Of a DNA stretch of 64,000 nucleotides, positions 43,107 to 53,476 are shown one piece after another. The notes beneath the pieces were generated by a model that was not told the DNA's origin, did no database searches, and was given only the letters and a program-made list of their open reading frames with translations. Every line of letters begins with the position of its first letter. Position 1 is the first letter of the stretch. Source of the DNA: Marinifilaceae bacterium (GTDB lineage: Bacteria > Bacteroidota > Bacteroidia > Bacteroidales > Marinifilaceae); contig JAFGYE010000070.1 in the NCBI GenBank assembly GCA_016936255.1, positions 1-64,000 of the forward strand, written 5' to 3'. A program made the translations under genes and the position numbers.

Positions 43107-44277
43107 TTAATTTTGCTTCTTCATTCAATTTTTCTTCCTCATTTACCCAATTACTCACACTTAGTATCATGCCAAAGGCCGCACTTGTGAAAATTAATGA
43201 CGTACCTCCCATACTCACTAATGGTAATGGTTGTCCTGTTACCGGGATTAAATTAACTGAAACTGCCATATTGGTCAATGCCTGAAAAACAATACTCAAA
43301 GTTAATCCTATCACCAAAAATGCAGGAAAAGTCCGATTGCATTTCCGAACAATCAAGCCGGCCCGATACAGCAATATGAGGTAAAAAGCCAGTATGATAA
43401 AACCTCCGATCCAGCCCATCTCTTCCAAAATTATTGCATAAATAAAATCGGAATACGGATGCGGTAAAAAATTCCGTTGTGTACTATTCCCTGGAAATTT
43501 TCCAAAAATACCTCCGGAGACAACTGCAATTTTTGCTTGTTCAACCTGGTAATTCTGATTATTATTTACATTCGCCTCGTCTTTATCAAAAAAGTTGACG
43601 ATTCGACTACGCACGGTTTGAACACGTCCGATGCTGGGAAGCAGAGGTGCCATAACAATCAGCATAATCACCAGAGCCAAAACAACACCCACCGATCCGA
43701 ACAAATATTTTTTGGCTATTCTACCAATGAACATTAGCAAATAGCATACACCTCCCAACAATACAGAGGTTGAAAAATCATCTAAAAAGATCAGCAAACA
43801 CACTATTCCTACAGGAATAACAATGTGCCAAAATGCCTCTTTTTTGCAGGATTCCTCCGCCTGATATCGTGATAATGTTCTGGAAACATGCAATATTAAT
43901 GCAAGTTTCGCGAGCTCCGATGGTTGAAAATTGAACCCAATTCCCGGAATCGTGATCCATCTCGAAGCATCGTTTAAGTTTGTACCAACGAGTTTTGCCA
44001 ATATGAGCAATCCGATCGAAATAATCAGAACCAGATTGGCTGAACTGGAATATACCTTAAAATGAATCCGATGAACTACATAAATGATCATGTAGCAACC
44101 GCCCAAAAGAATCAGCTGTTTAATGAAAAAATAGGATGTATTCCCTCCTTTCACTTTATAGGCAAGAGTTCCGGTTGAGCTATATACAACCAGCAAAGAA
44201 ATCATTGACAGAAAGAAGATAATAATCCAGATGGTCTTATCCCCCTTCAAGCTTAAATTCTTAAAAAAACCCGCCAT
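43090..44277 (-). CDS. ftsW: Lipid II flippase/glycosyltransferase FtsW (SEDS)
   Basis: 395-residue SEDS protein with about ten membrane helices. Family signatures: PGIGFNFQPSELAKLALILH near residue 110 and NLIPVTGQPLPLVSMGGTS near 347. It polymerises septal peptidoglycan with the transpeptidase FtsI encoded in the same cluster. The C-terminus is Glu/Lys-rich and cytoplasmic. Confidence 0.95.
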   Translation of the reverse strand: MAGFFKNLSLKGDKTIWIIIFFLSMISLLVVYSSTGTLAYKVKGGNTSYFFIKQLILLGGCYMIIYVVHRIHFKVYSSSANLVLIISIGLLILAKLVGTNLNDASRWITIPGIGFNFQPSELAKLALILHVSRTLSRYQAEESCKKEAFWHIVIPVGIVCLLIFLDDFSTSVLLGGVCYLLMFIGRIAKKYLFGSVGVVLALVIMLIVMAPLLPSIGRVQTVRSRIVNFFDKDEANVNNNQNYQVEQAKIAVVSGGIFGKFPGNSTQRNFLPHPYSDFIYAIILEEMGWIGGFIILAFYLILLYRAGLIVRKCNRTFPAFLVIGLTLSIVFQALTNMAVSVNLIPVTGQPLPLVSMGGTSLIFTSAAFGMILSVSNWVNEEEKLNEEAKLNEAED

Positions 44278-44286
44278 ATCTTCAAT

Positions 44287-45624
44287 TTATAAATTTCTAA
44301 CTTCTTCTTTGAACTGATTTCCGCGGTCTTCATAATTCTTGAACAAATCGAAACTTGCACAAGCTGGAGACAATAAAACGATCTCTTCCTTACCGGCCAT
44401 TTGATATGCTTGAGTCACCGCCTCTTTCATCGATCCGGCATCAACTATAAAATCTACTTTGCCATCAAAAGCGGCATGAATTTTAGAGTTATCAACACCA
44501 AGACACACAATACCTTTCACTTTTTCTTTCACCAAATCGGCCAAAACCGAATAATCGTTTCCTTTGTCAACTCCACCAACAATCCAAACTACCGGCTCTT
44601 CCATACTTTCCAAGGCGTACCATGTAGAATTAATATTCGTAGCTTTTGAATCATTAATAAATTGAATCCCCCGCACACGAACCACTTTTTCCAATCGATG
44701 ATCGACACCTTGAAAATCACTTAAACTTTCGCGAATTACTTCTTTCCGGATTTGCAGCACGCTTCCGGCAATTCCTGATGCCAATGAATTATAAACGTTG
44801 TGAATTCCAGGTAAAGACAAATCTTTTTTATCCATAGAAAAGAGATTTTCGTTGTATTGAATTTTTAAAAGTTCATTCTCAATCCATCCGCACATTTCTT
44901 TTACTTCCCGAACCGAAAATGGCAATAATTGAGCAAGAGTATCACAATTCATTAATTCCTTTTTGATGATATCATCATCGGTGCAAAACACAAAAGAATC
45001 CTCAGATTTCATATTTTGCAATATTCTGAATTTTGAATTGATATAGTTTTCCATTTTATAATCGTACCGATCCAAATGATCCGGCGTAATATTTAATAAT
45101 ATGGCAATGTTGGCCCTAAAATCATACATCCCATCCAACTGAAAGCTGCTCAACTCAACCACATAGTGGGTATAATCTTTTTCAGCTACCTGCCAGGCCA
45201 AACTATCTCCTACATTTCCTGCTAAACCAACATGCAATCCAGCCTTCTTTAGCATATGATACAAAAGCAAAGTTGTTGTTGTTTTTCCATTACTGCCGGT
45301 AATGCAGATCATTTTAGCGTTGGAGAATCTTCCTGCAAATTCAATTTCAGAAATTACAGGAATATTTCTTTCATTCAGCTTAACAATTAAAGGCGCAGTA
45401 TCAGGAATACCCGGACTTTTCACAACTTCATCTGCCGAAAATATAAGCGATTCGGTATGTTGTTTTTCCTCAAAATCAAGCTGATATTTATTCAGGGCAA
45501 GCTTGTATTTGGGACTTATCTCTCCTAAGTCTGAAACAAACACATCAAAGCCTCTTGATTTTGCCAAAACAGCAGCACCAACACCACTTTCACCTGCACC
45601 TAATATGACGATTCGTTTTGTCAT
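44287..45624 (-). CDS. murD: UDP-N-acetylmuramoylalanine-D-glutamate ligase
   Basis: 445 residues. Adds D-glutamate to the stem peptide. VILGAGESGVGAAVLAKSRG is the UDP-binding N-terminus, GSNGKTTTTLLLYH the ATP loop near residue 112, NITPDHLDRY near 190 and FINDSKATNINSTWYALE near 308 are Mur ligase motifs. It follows mraY by six bases and precedes ftsW by nine. Confidence 0.96.
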   Translation of the reverse strand: MTKRIVILGAGESGVGAAVLAKSRGFDVFVSDLGEISPKYKLALNKYQLDFEEKQHTESLIFSADEVVKSPGIPDTAPLIVKLNERNIPVISEIEFAGRFSNAKMICITGSNGKTTTTLLLYHMLKKAGLHVGLAGNVGDSLAWQVAEKDYTHYVVELSSFQLDGMYDFRANIAILLNITPDHLDRYDYKMENYINSKFRILQNMKSEDSFVFCTDDDIIKKELMNCDTLAQLLPFSVREVKEMCGWIENELLKIQYNENLFSMDKKDLSLPGIHNVYNSLASGIAGSVLQIRKEVIRESLSDFQGVDHRLEKVVRVRGIQFINDSKATNINSTWYALESMEEPVVWIVGGVDKGNDYSVLADLVKEKVKGIVCLGVDNSKIHAAFDGKVDFIVDAGSMKEAVTQAYQMAGKEEIVLLSPACASFDLFKNYEDRGNQFKEEVRNL

Positions 45625-45630
45625 TTGTAC

Positions 45631-46884
45631 TTATCTAATTTTTAGAGTTACAATTGTTATAATGGCTAGAAAAATTCCAATGATCCAAAATCGGGTAACG
45701 ATTTTTGGTTCTGGATATCCTTTCATTTGGTAATGATGATGAAGCGGCGCCATTCTAAAAATTCTTCTGCCTTCGCCGTATTTCTTTCTAGTGAATTTAA
45801 ACCACGAAACCTGCATCATCACAGAAATATTCTCAACAAGAAAAATCCCGCATAAAACAGGAATCAACAATTCTTTGTGAATAACAATGGCAAAAACGGC
45901 TATAATCCCTCCCAAAGACAAACTGCCTGTATCACCCATGAAAACTTGTGCCGGATAGGAATTGTACCACATAAACCCAATGGTTGCTCCAATAAAAGCG
46001 GCAATAAAAACCACCAGTTCTCCGGAGTTTGGAATGTACATGATATTTAAATAATCAGCATACACTACGTGACCGGATACATAGGCCAATATTCCCAAAG
46101 TGGCACCAATAATCGCTGACGAACCTGTCGCCAGACCATCTAAACCATCTGTAATATTTGCACCATTTGAAACGGCAGTAACAATAAATATGGTAATGAT
46201 TATAAAAACCAGCCAAGCCAACATTGGTGCATATTCTCCACCAAAAGCAACTAATGATTCATAATCAAATTCATTATTCTTAAAAAAAGGAATCGTTGTT
46301 TTTGTTGATTTTACATCAGTTGTTAAACGGGTTAATCCGGGGGCTTGAGACGTAAATCCTTCATCAACCAATTCGGTTTGAATTCCTATTTCAGACATCG
46401 TCGTTTTTTCACGAACTACTACATCATCATTTATATAAAGGGTTAACCCAACAATTAAACCTAAACCAATTTGACCTGCTACTTTAAGCTTACCGCTTAA
46501 ACCGGCTTTGTCCTTTTTAAAGACCTTGATATAATCATCAATAAATCCAATTAATCCCAACCAAACTGTGGTAATGAGCATTAATATAATGTAGATGTTG
46601 TCTAATTTAGCAAACAGCAGAACTGGAACTATTATCGAAAGAATAATAATAAGGCCACCCATAGTAGGAGTTCCCTTTTTCTCCATTTGTCCGGCTAAAC
46701 CTAAATCACGAACAATCTCGCCAATTTGCTGCTTTTGCAATAAGAGGATGATTTTTTTCCCAAATACAGTTGCAATAAATAACGAAGTCATAATGGCTAA
46801 TGCCGCCCGAAATGAGATGTATTCAAACATCCCTGCTCCCGGAAAATCCAATTGATTTAAATACCTAAATAAATAGTATAACAT
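45631..46884 (-). CDS. mraY: Phospho-N-acetylmuramoyl-pentapeptide transferase
   Basis: 417 residues; makes lipid I from the pentapeptide nucleotide and undecaprenyl phosphate. About ten membrane helices. Signatures: [11 protein letters not shown] near residue 76, [17 protein letters not shown] near 117, [10 protein letters not shown]-like [13 protein letters not shown] near 247 and [19 protein letters not shown]. The C-terminal [21 protein letters not shown] holds the conserved HHH. It is longer than the usual 360 because of an insertion of about 50 residues (about 155-210, [20 protein letters not shown] onward), common in Bacteroidota homologues. Confidence 0.95.
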   Translation of the reverse strand: MLYYLFRYLNQLDFPGAGMFEYISFRAALAIMTSLFIATVFGKKIILLLQKQQIGEIVRDLGLAGQMEKKGTPTMGGLIIILSIIVPVLLFAKLDNIYIILMLITTVWLGLIGFIDDYIKVFKKDKAGLSGKLKVAGQIGLGLIVGLTLYINDDVVVREKTTMSEIGIQTELVDEGFTSQAPGLTRLTTDVKSTKTTIPFFKNNEFDYESLVAFGGEYAPMLAWLVFIIITIFIVTAVSNGANITDGLDGLATGSSAIIGATLGILAYVSGHVVYADYLNIMYIPNSGELVVFIAAFIGATIGFMWYNSYPAQVFMGDTGSLSLGGIIAVFAIVIHKELLIPVLCGIFLVENISVMMQVSWFKFTRKKYGEGRRIFRMAPLHHHYQMKGYPEPKIVTRFWIIGIFLAIITIVTLKIR

Positions 46885-46886
46885 AA

Positions 46887-48344
46887 CTACAGCTTAAAAA
46901 TTTCTTTGATTATTTCCTTATCATCAAAATGATGCTTAATTCCTTTTATCTCCTGATAATCTTCATGACCTTTCCCTGCGACCAAAATAATATCATCCTT
47001 TTTCGCTAACATACAGGCTGTTCGAATAGCTTCTTTTCTGTCAGTAATCGCCAGCACTTTTCTTGTATTATTTGCAGTCACTCCTTCCTTCATATCTTTA
47101 ATAATCTGATCAGGATCTTCCGATCTTGGATTATCCGATGTCAGAATTACCTTATCGCTTAATTCGGCACTAATTTTTGCCATTAATGGTCTTTTGGTTT
47201 TATCTCTATCGCCTCCGGCACCAACAACTGTTATTACCTGCTCATTTCCCGTTCTTAAAGCATCAATTGTTTCCAAGACATTTTTCAAGGCATCCGGTGT
47301 ATGAGCATAATCCACAATCGCCATAATACCATCTTCAGAAATTATACTTTCAAATCTGCCATCAACAGATTTCAGCTCACTGATTCCTCGTAACACCTCA
47401 TCTTTGTCTTGATTTAACAGACGGGCCGTACCATAAACGGCCAATAAATTATGAGCATTAAATTCACCAATGAAATTAGTCCATATCTCTGCTCCATCCA
47501 TTTCCAGAAGCATTCCTGTAAAGTGCTTTTCTAAAATCTGACAACGATAATCAGCAAACGATCGTGTTGAATAAGTGAACTTATGCCCTTTCATATTTTG
47601 GAGCATCAGCTTTCCATTTTTATCATCGGCATTTGTAATGGCAAATGATTTCTTCCCCAACTGATCAAAAAAAGCTTTTTTCACTTTTAAATAAGCATCG
47701 AATGTTTTGTGATAATCGAGATGATCGTGTGTAATATTTGTAAAAATTCCGCCCTTATAATTCAATGCTCCAACCCGTTTTTGATCGATAGCATGCGAAC
47801 TAACTTCCATAAAACAATATTCACATCCAGCCTCAACCATTTCCGCCAGCAAAGCATTTAACTGCAAAGCGTCCGGGGTAGTATGAGTTGCCTTAATTTC
47901 TCTTTCATTCACATAATTACACACTGTCGACAACAAGCCAACTTTATAGCCAAGTTTTCGAAACAAATCATAAAGAAGTGTAGCAATTGTAGTCTTCCCA
48001 TTTGTTCCGGTAACACCAACCAATTGTATATTCTCTGTTGGTTTGTTGTAAAAATTATGCGCTATCTGCGAAAGCGCAGCAGAAGAGTCTTCAACCACTA
48101 TAAAGGTTGTTTCAGAAGTACTGCTATCCGGTAACTCTTCACACACAACCACCTTTGCTCCCATTTCAACTGCCGCATCTATAAAATCATGGCCATCCGA
48201 CATGGTACCCCTGCATGCAACGAACAAATCGCCGTGTTTCACCCTTCTGGAATCAAAATGAATCTCATTCACTTCTACATCCCTGCGTCCCTTTATACTT
48301 TGTATATTTACCGAACCAAACAGTTCATTTATATTTATTCCCAT
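46887..48344 (-). CDS. murE: UDP-MurNAc-L-Ala-D-Glu ligase adding meso-diaminopimelate
   Basis: 485 residues. [15 protein letters not shown] is the ATP loop near residue 113; [16 protein letters not shown] and [14 protein letters not shown] are Mur ligase motifs. [11 protein letters not shown] near residue 408 contains DNPR, the determinant for meso-diaminopimelate over lysine, so peptidoglycan should be DAP-type. It ends two bases before mraY begins. Confidence 0.95.
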   Translation of the reverse strand: MGININELFGSVNIQSIKGRRDVEVNEIHFDSRRVKHGDLFVACRGTMSDGHDFIDAAVEMGAKVVVCEELPDSSTSETTFIVVEDSSAALSQIAHNFYNKPTENIQLVGVTGTNGKTTIATLLYDLFRKLGYKVGLLSTVCNYVNEREIKATHTTPDALQLNALLAEMVEAGCEYCFMEVSSHAIDQKRVGALNYKGGIFTNITHDHLDYHKTFDAYLKVKKAFFDQLGKKSFAITNADDKNGKLMLQNMKGHKFTYSTRSFADYRCQILEKHFTGMLLEMDGAEIWTNFIGEFNAHNLLAVYGTARLLNQDKDEVLRGISELKSVDGRFESIISEDGIMAIVDYAHTPDALKNVLETIDALRTGNEQVITVVGAGGDRDKTKRPLMAKISAELSDKVILTSDNPRSEDPDQIIKDMKEGVTANNTRKVLAITDRKEAIRTACMLAKKDDIILVAGKGHEDYQEIKGIKHHFDDKEIIKEIFKL

Positions 48345-48354
48345 CTGTCACATT

Positions 48355-50472
48355 TTAAGATAAATCGATTGTAATATGATCTCCTTTATTAAAATAGGCT
48401 CCTGGTTGTATGGATTGTCTGGACACAGATCCCAAACCCGTTACCCGAACCTTAAGTCCTGCATTCTCTAATATATACAGTGCATCCTGAACGCCCATTC
48501 CTTTCACATTCGGAACCATAAATTTCTTAACTGTTCTATATTTGTATTCAATAATTGAGTCTTTTCTGGAAGTCATCACCCATTCCGACTGAATATCTTT
48601 ATTCGCTATTTCAATATTTAATTCATCAAACACTTTGTCCAGATCATTTTTATACCCATTCAATGAAACCGGCACCTTTGGTTCCAAACTTGCATCATCC
48701 GGTTTAATGGGATGCATCGAATAGCTCATTGCATACACTTTATCTGCTATTGTTTTAAAAACCGGACCAGCAACCTGATTTCCATAGAATCCTTTAGTTT
48801 TATTTGGTCGGTTAATCACAACAATACACGAATACATTGGATCATCAGCTGGAAAATACCCAACAAATGAGGCCTGATACACTTTAACCTTATAGCCTTT
48901 ATTTTTATCCGCTATTTGCGCAGTACCAGTCTTTCCAGCAATAGTATAATTTGCGTTCCGAAGATTTCTGGCCGTTCCTCTTAAAACAACACCTTCCAAC
49001 ATATTTTTCACATTTTTAAGTGTTTCTCCTGAACAAATTTTAGATTTCAAGACTTCTTTATCAAAAGTTCGAATCACATCGCCATGATACCTCAATTCCT
49101 TTACGAATCGGGGTTTCATCATCTTACCGTTATTCGCTATCGCATTATAAAATGTAAGAGTCTGCAAAGGTGTTTGCTGAACGGCATACCCAATCGACAT
49201 CCAAGGCAAAGAAACTCCCGACCACGATGGATCATCAGGATATTTGATACTTGGAATGCCTTCTCCTTTAATATCAAGACCCAGTGATTCATTCAATCGA
49301 AACTCGTAAAGTCGGTTAATGAATGATCGAGGTTTGTTTTTATAATTATCGTTCACCAATTTCGAAATCCCCACGTTCGATGATTTTTCAAAAGCTTCCT
49401 GAACCGTTATTTTTCCATATCCTCCTTCATGCGAATCACGCATTTTTTCTTTGTAGTAGCTATATACGCCATTCCCTGTATCCACAGAATCCATTGGGCC
49501 AACGTATCCATCCTCAAACAAAGCCATTATTGATGCCAACTTAAACGTTGAACCGGGCTCCGTAGCCTCTCCAATAGCATAATTATAATCTTCCCTGTAA
49601 GATTGAGATTCTTCATCGAAACCCAAATTGGCTATTGCTTTAACCGCTCCTGTTTTTACCTCCATCAAAATCACAGAACCATGATGTGCGTTGTATTTTA
49701 TAAGCTGTTGCTCCAAAGCTGACTGTGCAACATCTTGATAATTAACATCAATGGTAGTAATCAAGTCGTTCCCATCCTTGGGCTCTACCATATTTACAGG
49801 CAACCATCTGCCCGACATTTTTTGAATGATACTAATGCCATCAACTCCTTTTAAATCACTTTCAAAAGCACCTTCGATACCGACCTTACCAATCTGCTGA
49901 TTTTGTTCCCCTTCCAACAAATATCCTATGGTTCTATTCGCCAAATTTAAGTGAGGCTGTATGCGTCGGTTTTCCTGTTCACAAATTAATCCACCTTTAT
50001 TCTGCCCCAAACGAAAAATAGGAAAGGTCTTGATTTTTTTAAGTCCGATGTAATTAATTTTCTTTCGGTGAATTAAAAAATACCGGTTCGACTTGGTCCG
50101 GTACTTCGCTTTCCAAAGCATATTTCTGTAATCCCTGGCAGATTTATCCTGAAAAAAGCGAGACAAACAAAGTGCCAAAGAATCAACATCAGCACGAAAA
50201 AGAGAATCTGTCAATCCGGAAGCGCGAAAATCCATTCGCAATTGATAATAAGGCAATGAACTGGCTAAAAGCCGTCCGTCAGCAGCACAAATATCTCCAC
50301 GATTGGCCGAAACAATCACATCCCGTTGCGAAAGAGACTGAGCTTTACTTCGCCATTTATCTCCTTCGAACAATTGCAAGGCTACCACTCTACCAACAAT
50401 GAGTATTGCAAAAATAATCACTAAAGTGTAGATCGCCCCTACCCGCCATATGATATCCTTTTTTATCGGCAC
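48355..50472 (-). CDS. ftsI: Septal transpeptidase (class B penicillin-binding protein) with one PASTA domain
   Basis: 705 residues. One N-terminal membrane helix (IWRVGAIYTLVIIFAILIVGRVV), pedestal, then the transpeptidase with nucleophile motif STFKLAS near residue 306, SSN near 366 and KTGTAQ near 512. The last 60 residues are one PASTA domain (FMVPNVKGMGVQDALYILENAGLKV). PASTA on FtsI is usual in Bacteroidota. It cross-links septal peptidoglycan with FtsW. Its start codon touches the end of ftsL (one-base overlap). Confidence 0.95.
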   Translation of the reverse strand: MPIKKDIIWRVGAIYTLVIIFAILIVGRVVALQLFEGDKWRSKAQSLSQRDVIVSANRGDICAADGRLLASSLPYYQLRMDFRASGLTDSLFRADVDSLALCLSRFFQDKSARDYRNMLWKAKYRTKSNRYFLIHRKKINYIGLKKIKTFPIFRLGQNKGGLICEQENRRIQPHLNLANRTIGYLLEGEQNQQIGKVGIEGAFESDLKGVDGISIIQKMSGRWLPVNMVEPKDGNDLITTIDVNYQDVAQSALEQQLIKYNAHHGSVILMEVKTGAVKAIANLGFDEESQSYREDYNYAIGEATEPGSTFKLASIMALFEDGYVGPMDSVDTGNGVYSYYKEKMRDSHEGGYGKITVQEAFEKSSNVGISKLVNDNYKNKPRSFINRLYEFRLNESLGLDIKGEGIPSIKYPDDPSWSGVSLPWMSIGYAVQQTPLQTLTFYNAIANNGKMMKPRFVKELRYHGDVIRTFDKEVLKSKICSGETLKNVKNMLEGVVLRGTARNLRNANYTIAGKTGTAQIADKNKGYKVKVYQASFVGYFPADDPMYSCIVVINRPNKTKGFYGNQVAGPVFKTIADKVYAMSYSMHPIKPDDASLEPKVPVSLNGYKNDLDKVFDELNIEIANKDIQSEWVMTSRKDSIIEYKYRTVKKFMVPNVKGMGVQDALYILENAGLKVRVTGLGSVSRQSIQPGAYFNKGDHITIDLS

Positions 50473-50852
50473 TACTTCTCTAAATATATTTTAATGGGAG
50501 GCTCGGTTGCTTCAATCAACTCAAGACCTTCATTTTCCACTCTCTTTACAACTTCCGATTGCTTGCTCATATACATCAAATCAGAAGCTGTTGTTATCGA
50601 CTCAAACCTTAGCTCCTTTAATTCCTGCTCCAAACCTACCATATCACGATAAACTCTTTCAGAACGATACCTGTTGCTGATATAAAAAATTCCCAATACG
50701 ACTAAGAAAATGATAAAAGGCAACTGTTGTACCACTTCCGTTTTCGTTAAAATACTTCCATCAATAAAATCCTTGACCGAACCTGAAGATGTCTCTTTTA
50801 GTTCTTCACTAGGCTTAATGAAATCGTTGTATTTTTTTCGAAATTTAAACAT
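50472..50852 (-). CDS. ftsL: Cell division protein FtsL-like
   Basis: 126 residues: short cytoplasmic N-terminus, one membrane helix (VVQQLPFIIFLVVLGIFYISNRYRSERVYRD) and an extracytoplasmic coiled coil (DMVGLEQELKELRFESITTASDLMYMSKQSEVVKRVENEG). This is the size and topology of FtsL, and the gene is in the standard place between rsmH and ftsI. Sequence similarity in this family is weak, so the position carries the call. Confidence 0.82.
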   Translation of the reverse strand: MFKFRKKYNDFIKPSEELKETSSGSVKDFIDGSILTKTEVVQQLPFIIFLVVLGIFYISNRYRSERVYRDMVGLEQELKELRFESITTASDLMYMSKQSEVVKRVENEGLELIEATEPPIKIYLEK

Positions 50853-50855
50853 CCC

Positions 50856-51761
50856 TTATAATGATTTAGGCTGAGCAATTCGAAGTTTAGCACTTCGCGC
50901 TCTTCCATTTAGCTCAATCTCTTTTTCAGTCGGAAGAATTACCTTTCGATTAATAGCTGTTAGCGGCGTTTGCACATTCCCAAAGAAATCTTTTTCTGCA
51001 TTGCCTTCAAATTTTCCATCCCGAATAAAATTCTTCACTAATCTATCCTCCAGAGAATGATAAGTGATCACCACCAATCTTCCATCTGGTTTTAACATTT
51101 CCGCAGACTGCAATAACATTTCCTTCAAAACATCCATTTCCTGATTCACCTCTATCCTAATGGCCTGGAATACCTGAGCCAAATATTTATGCTCTTTAAA
51201 CTTAGGCGTACAAGGAGCAATCACCTCCTTAAAATGCTGAATGGTAGTAAACGGCGTTTCTTTTCTTTGATTATCGATTAACCGTACAAGCTTGCCTGGA
51301 TTTTTAACCTCTCCGTAAAACTTAAAGATTCGAAACAAATCCTCAACACTGTACTCATTCAACAAATCAGCTGCAGTAAAATTTGAATCCTGATTCATTC
51401 TCATATCAAGATCACCATCAAAACGAAAAGAAAAACCACGTTCGGCTACATCAAACTCATGAGAAGAAACACCCAAATCGGCTAAAATCCCATCCACTTT
51501 AGAGTAACCTAAATATTTCATGAAATTCTTGAAATACCTAAAATTGTGACGGACAAATATGAACCGATCGTCTTTTGGTACATTTTCTTCCGCATCCACA
51601 TCCTGATCAAAACCAATCAATTTACCTGTTGTAAGATGCTTTAAAATCTCTCTTGAATGACCTCCGCCACCAAAAGTAAGATCCACATAGATTCCATCTG
51701 GCTTTATATTCAACCCTTCAATACTCTCTCCTAGTAAAACTGGAATATGGTATGTACTCAT
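50856..51761 (-). CDS. rsmH: 16S rRNA m4C1402 methyltransferase
   Basis: 301 residues from the ATG at 51761, preferred because RsmH proteins begin close to YHIPVLLGE; a GTG eight codons upstream would add a charged extension. SAM-binding motif VDLTFGGGGHSREIL near residue 25, GILADLGVSSHEFD near 100 and DLDMRMNQ (substrate loop) are present, with LVVITYHSLEDRLVKNF near 235. It is second in the dcw order after mraZ. Confidence 0.95.
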   Translation of the reverse strand: MSTYHIPVLLGESIEGLNIKPDGIYVDLTFGGGGHSREILKHLTTGKLIGFDQDVDAEENVPKDDRFIFVRHNFRYFKNFMKYLGYSKVDGILADLGVSSHEFDVAERGFSFRFDGDLDMRMNQDSNFTAADLLNEYSVEDLFRIFKFYGEVKNPGKLVRLIDNQRKETPFTTIQHFKEVIAPCTPKFKEHKYLAQVFQAIRIEVNQEMDVLKEMLLQSAEMLKPDGRLVVITYHSLEDRLVKNFIRDGKFEGNAEKDFFGNVQTPLTAINRKVILPTEKEIELNGRARSAKLRIAQPKSL

Positions 51762-51818
51762 TTTTTTATCTTTTAATTGAAACACAAAGGAACAACTCTA
51801 AATACTCATACTCAACGA

Positions 51819-52280
51819 TTACCCGTTATTTAAATCACCTCCCAAAATCTCATCAGCCAAAGTACTGAATCCATCCTGTCCAAGAGCTGATTTTTCGTAA
51901 GTTTCAGTATCCCATATTTCGATTTTCCCATCTTGTCCGGCCAAGGTTACATCTTTTGAAAATCCCGCAAAGTCAAAAAATTTCTTAGGAATTAAAATCC
52001 GTCCATTTCCATCAATTAAAACCTCTGCTGTACCTCTAAAAAACTCCCGCAAAAATCCTGCATGCTTCTTATTAAAAGGATTCACCTTTGCTCGAACCAT
52101 TTCAGTTTGCTTGTCCCATTCAGAAATGGAGTACAGGTCTAAACATTTTTCATAAAGATTTCTCCTTAGGACACAACGATTTTCAGAACCCCCATTTAGG
52201 AGCTTCCGAAAAGCAGAAGGCAGCAGAACACGGCCTTTTGAATCCAACCTACAAGGATAATCACCTATAAATGTTACCAT
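51819..52280 (-). CDS. mraZ: Transcriptional regulator and dcw operon repressor MraZ
   Basis: 153 residues made of two AbrB/SpoVT-type half domains. The signature DSKGRVLLPSAFRK is near residue 13 and DGNGRILIPKKFFDFAG near 89; both contain the DxxGR motif for DNA contact. MraZ assembles as a ring and binds direct repeats in its own promoter. Three repeats with 10-bp spacing lie just upstream (52323-52347). The protein starts the cluster and likely autoregulates it. Confidence 0.95.
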   Translation of the reverse strand: MVTFIGDYPCRLDSKGRVLLPSAFRKLLNGGSENRCVLRRNLYEKCLDLYSISEWDKQTEMVRAKVNPFNKKHAGFLREFFRGTAEVLIDGNGRILIPKKFFDFAGFSKDVTLAGQDGKIEIWDTETYEKSALGQDGFSTLADEILGGDLNNG

Positions 52281-52302
52281 TGGGGAAAATAATTTACAAT
52301 TG

Positions 52303-52334
52303 TAAAATTAGAGAAAAATTTACCCACTTTCAAC
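52303..52334 (-). promoter_or_regulatory. Candidate dcw promoter
   Basis: On the minus strand GTTG (52334-52331) is followed after 20 nt by TAATTTTA (52310-52303), close to the -33/-7 consensus. The -33 part falls inside the MraZ repeats, so bound MraZ would block it. Confidence 0.4.
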
Positions 52335-52347
52335 CACATACTCCCAC
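52323..52347 (-). promoter_or_regulatory. MraZ operator, three direct repeats
   Basis: The minus strand reads GTGGGAGTAT, GTGGTTGAAA, GTGGGTAAAT: three GTGG boxes at exactly 10-bp spacing (plus-strand CCCAC 52323-52327, ACCAC 52333-52337, CCCAC 52343-52347). Known MraZ operators are TGGGN repeats separated by five bases, the same period. It lies about 45-65 bases before the mraZ start. Confidence 0.8.
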
Positions 52348-52424
52348 TTTTATGGTTTTGTTAATAACTTTTCACAGGCTGGCCAACTAATTATCACTCA
52401 ATTATATTGAGATAGTTATAAATC

Positions 52425-52458
52425 TTTGAAAAACAAAGCAAGAAAATTACGATATTTG
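52425..52458 (+). promoter_or_regulatory. Candidate promoter of the acyltransferase pair
   Basis: TTTG (52425-52428), 22-nt spacer, GATATTTG (52451-52458), one base from TAnnTTTG with a slightly long spacer. It lies 30 bases before the first start codon. Confidence 0.4.
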
Positions 52459-52487
52459 CCAACAACATTAAACGATTTAAGATTTTC

Positions 52488-53324
52488 ATGCAGAAAGAAA
52501 ACACTCCTGAGAGCTATTTAAAAATTGACATAGAGAAGGTTTTTGCGAGCAAAAGCGAAAGAATTTCAAAACTACTCCCAAACTTTATAATCCGCTACCT
52601 TAAAAGAATCATCCATCAGGATGAGCTCAATAATTTCTTAGCAAAAAACTATCAAAAACAAGGCATTGAATTTGCGGATAGTGTTTTGGAAGAACTTCAA
52701 ATTACTTTTGAAATCAAAGGTCTTGAAAACATCAAAAAAGACGGCAGATATATTTTCGCTTCCAATCATCCATTAGGTGGCCCTGACGGGATTATTTTAA
52801 TCAGCATTTTCGGCAAACATTTTCCGAAAATCAAATTTCTGGTTAACGACATCCTAATGAATATCAAAAACTTATCAGATGTTTTTGTGCCCATAAACAA
52901 ACATGGAGGACAAGCCAAAGAAGCTGCAAAAACAATAGTAGAAGCCTACCAATCGGAAGCGACAATACTCACCTTTCCGGCAGGCTTAGTTTCCCGAAAA
53001 CAAAAAGGGAGAATTAAAGATTTAGAGTGGAAAAAAAGTTTTATTTTGAAAGCGAAAAAATACAAACGCGATATAGTACCTATTCATATTAGCGGAAGAA
53101 ACTCTAATTTTTTCTACAATCTGGCCAACCTTAGGAAGTTTCTGGGTTTAAAATCCAATTTGGAAATGTTATATTTGCCAAATGAGCTGTTTAAGCAGAA
53201 AGGGAAAAACTTCACGATTTGCATAGGTAAGCCTGTATCACACCAAACCTTTGACAAAAGTATGTCGTATGACAAGTGGGCTGAAAAAATGAAAGAGGAA
53301 ACATACAATTTAGTGAATCAATAA
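52488..53324 (+). CDS. PlsC-type lysolipid O-acyltransferase, GlsA-like
   Basis: 278 residues of the lysophospholipid acyltransferase family. The catalytic block is FASNHPLGGPDGIIL near residue 92, with five residues between His and Asp (HX5D) rather than the usual four; I recall this spacing from other Bacteroidota members. LTFPAGLVSRKQKG near 160 is the second acyltransferase motif. In Bacteroides thetaiotaomicron an adjacent pair, GlsB (N-acyltransferase) and GlsA (O-acyltransferase), makes glycine lipids; this gene with the next one matches that pair. The O-acylation of an N-acyl glycine is inferred. Confidence 0.75.
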   Translation: MQKENTPESYLKIDIEKVFASKSERISKLLPNFIIRYLKRIIHQDELNNFLAKNYQKQGIEFADSVLEELQITFEIKGLENIKKDGRYIFASNHPLGGPDGIILISIFGKHFPKIKFLVNDILMNIKNLSDVFVPINKHGGQAKEAAKTIVEAYQSEATILTFPAGLVSRKQKGRIKDLEWKKSFILKAKKYKRDIVPIHISGRNSNFFYNLANLRKFLGLKSNLEMLYLPNELFKQKGKNFTICIGKPVSHQTFDKSMSYDKWAEKMKEETYNLVNQ

Positions 53325-53476
53325 ATCCTTATCCCTAAGATTCTATTCGTTTTATCAAATATTAGCCACGGCACTATTCATTATTATCGATAATGTAAGT
53401 ATTTTTGAAAAATATTTTCAAGTAAAAGAAAACCAAAATAATAATTATTCTTGTAAAGGAATCAATACACTGACTG

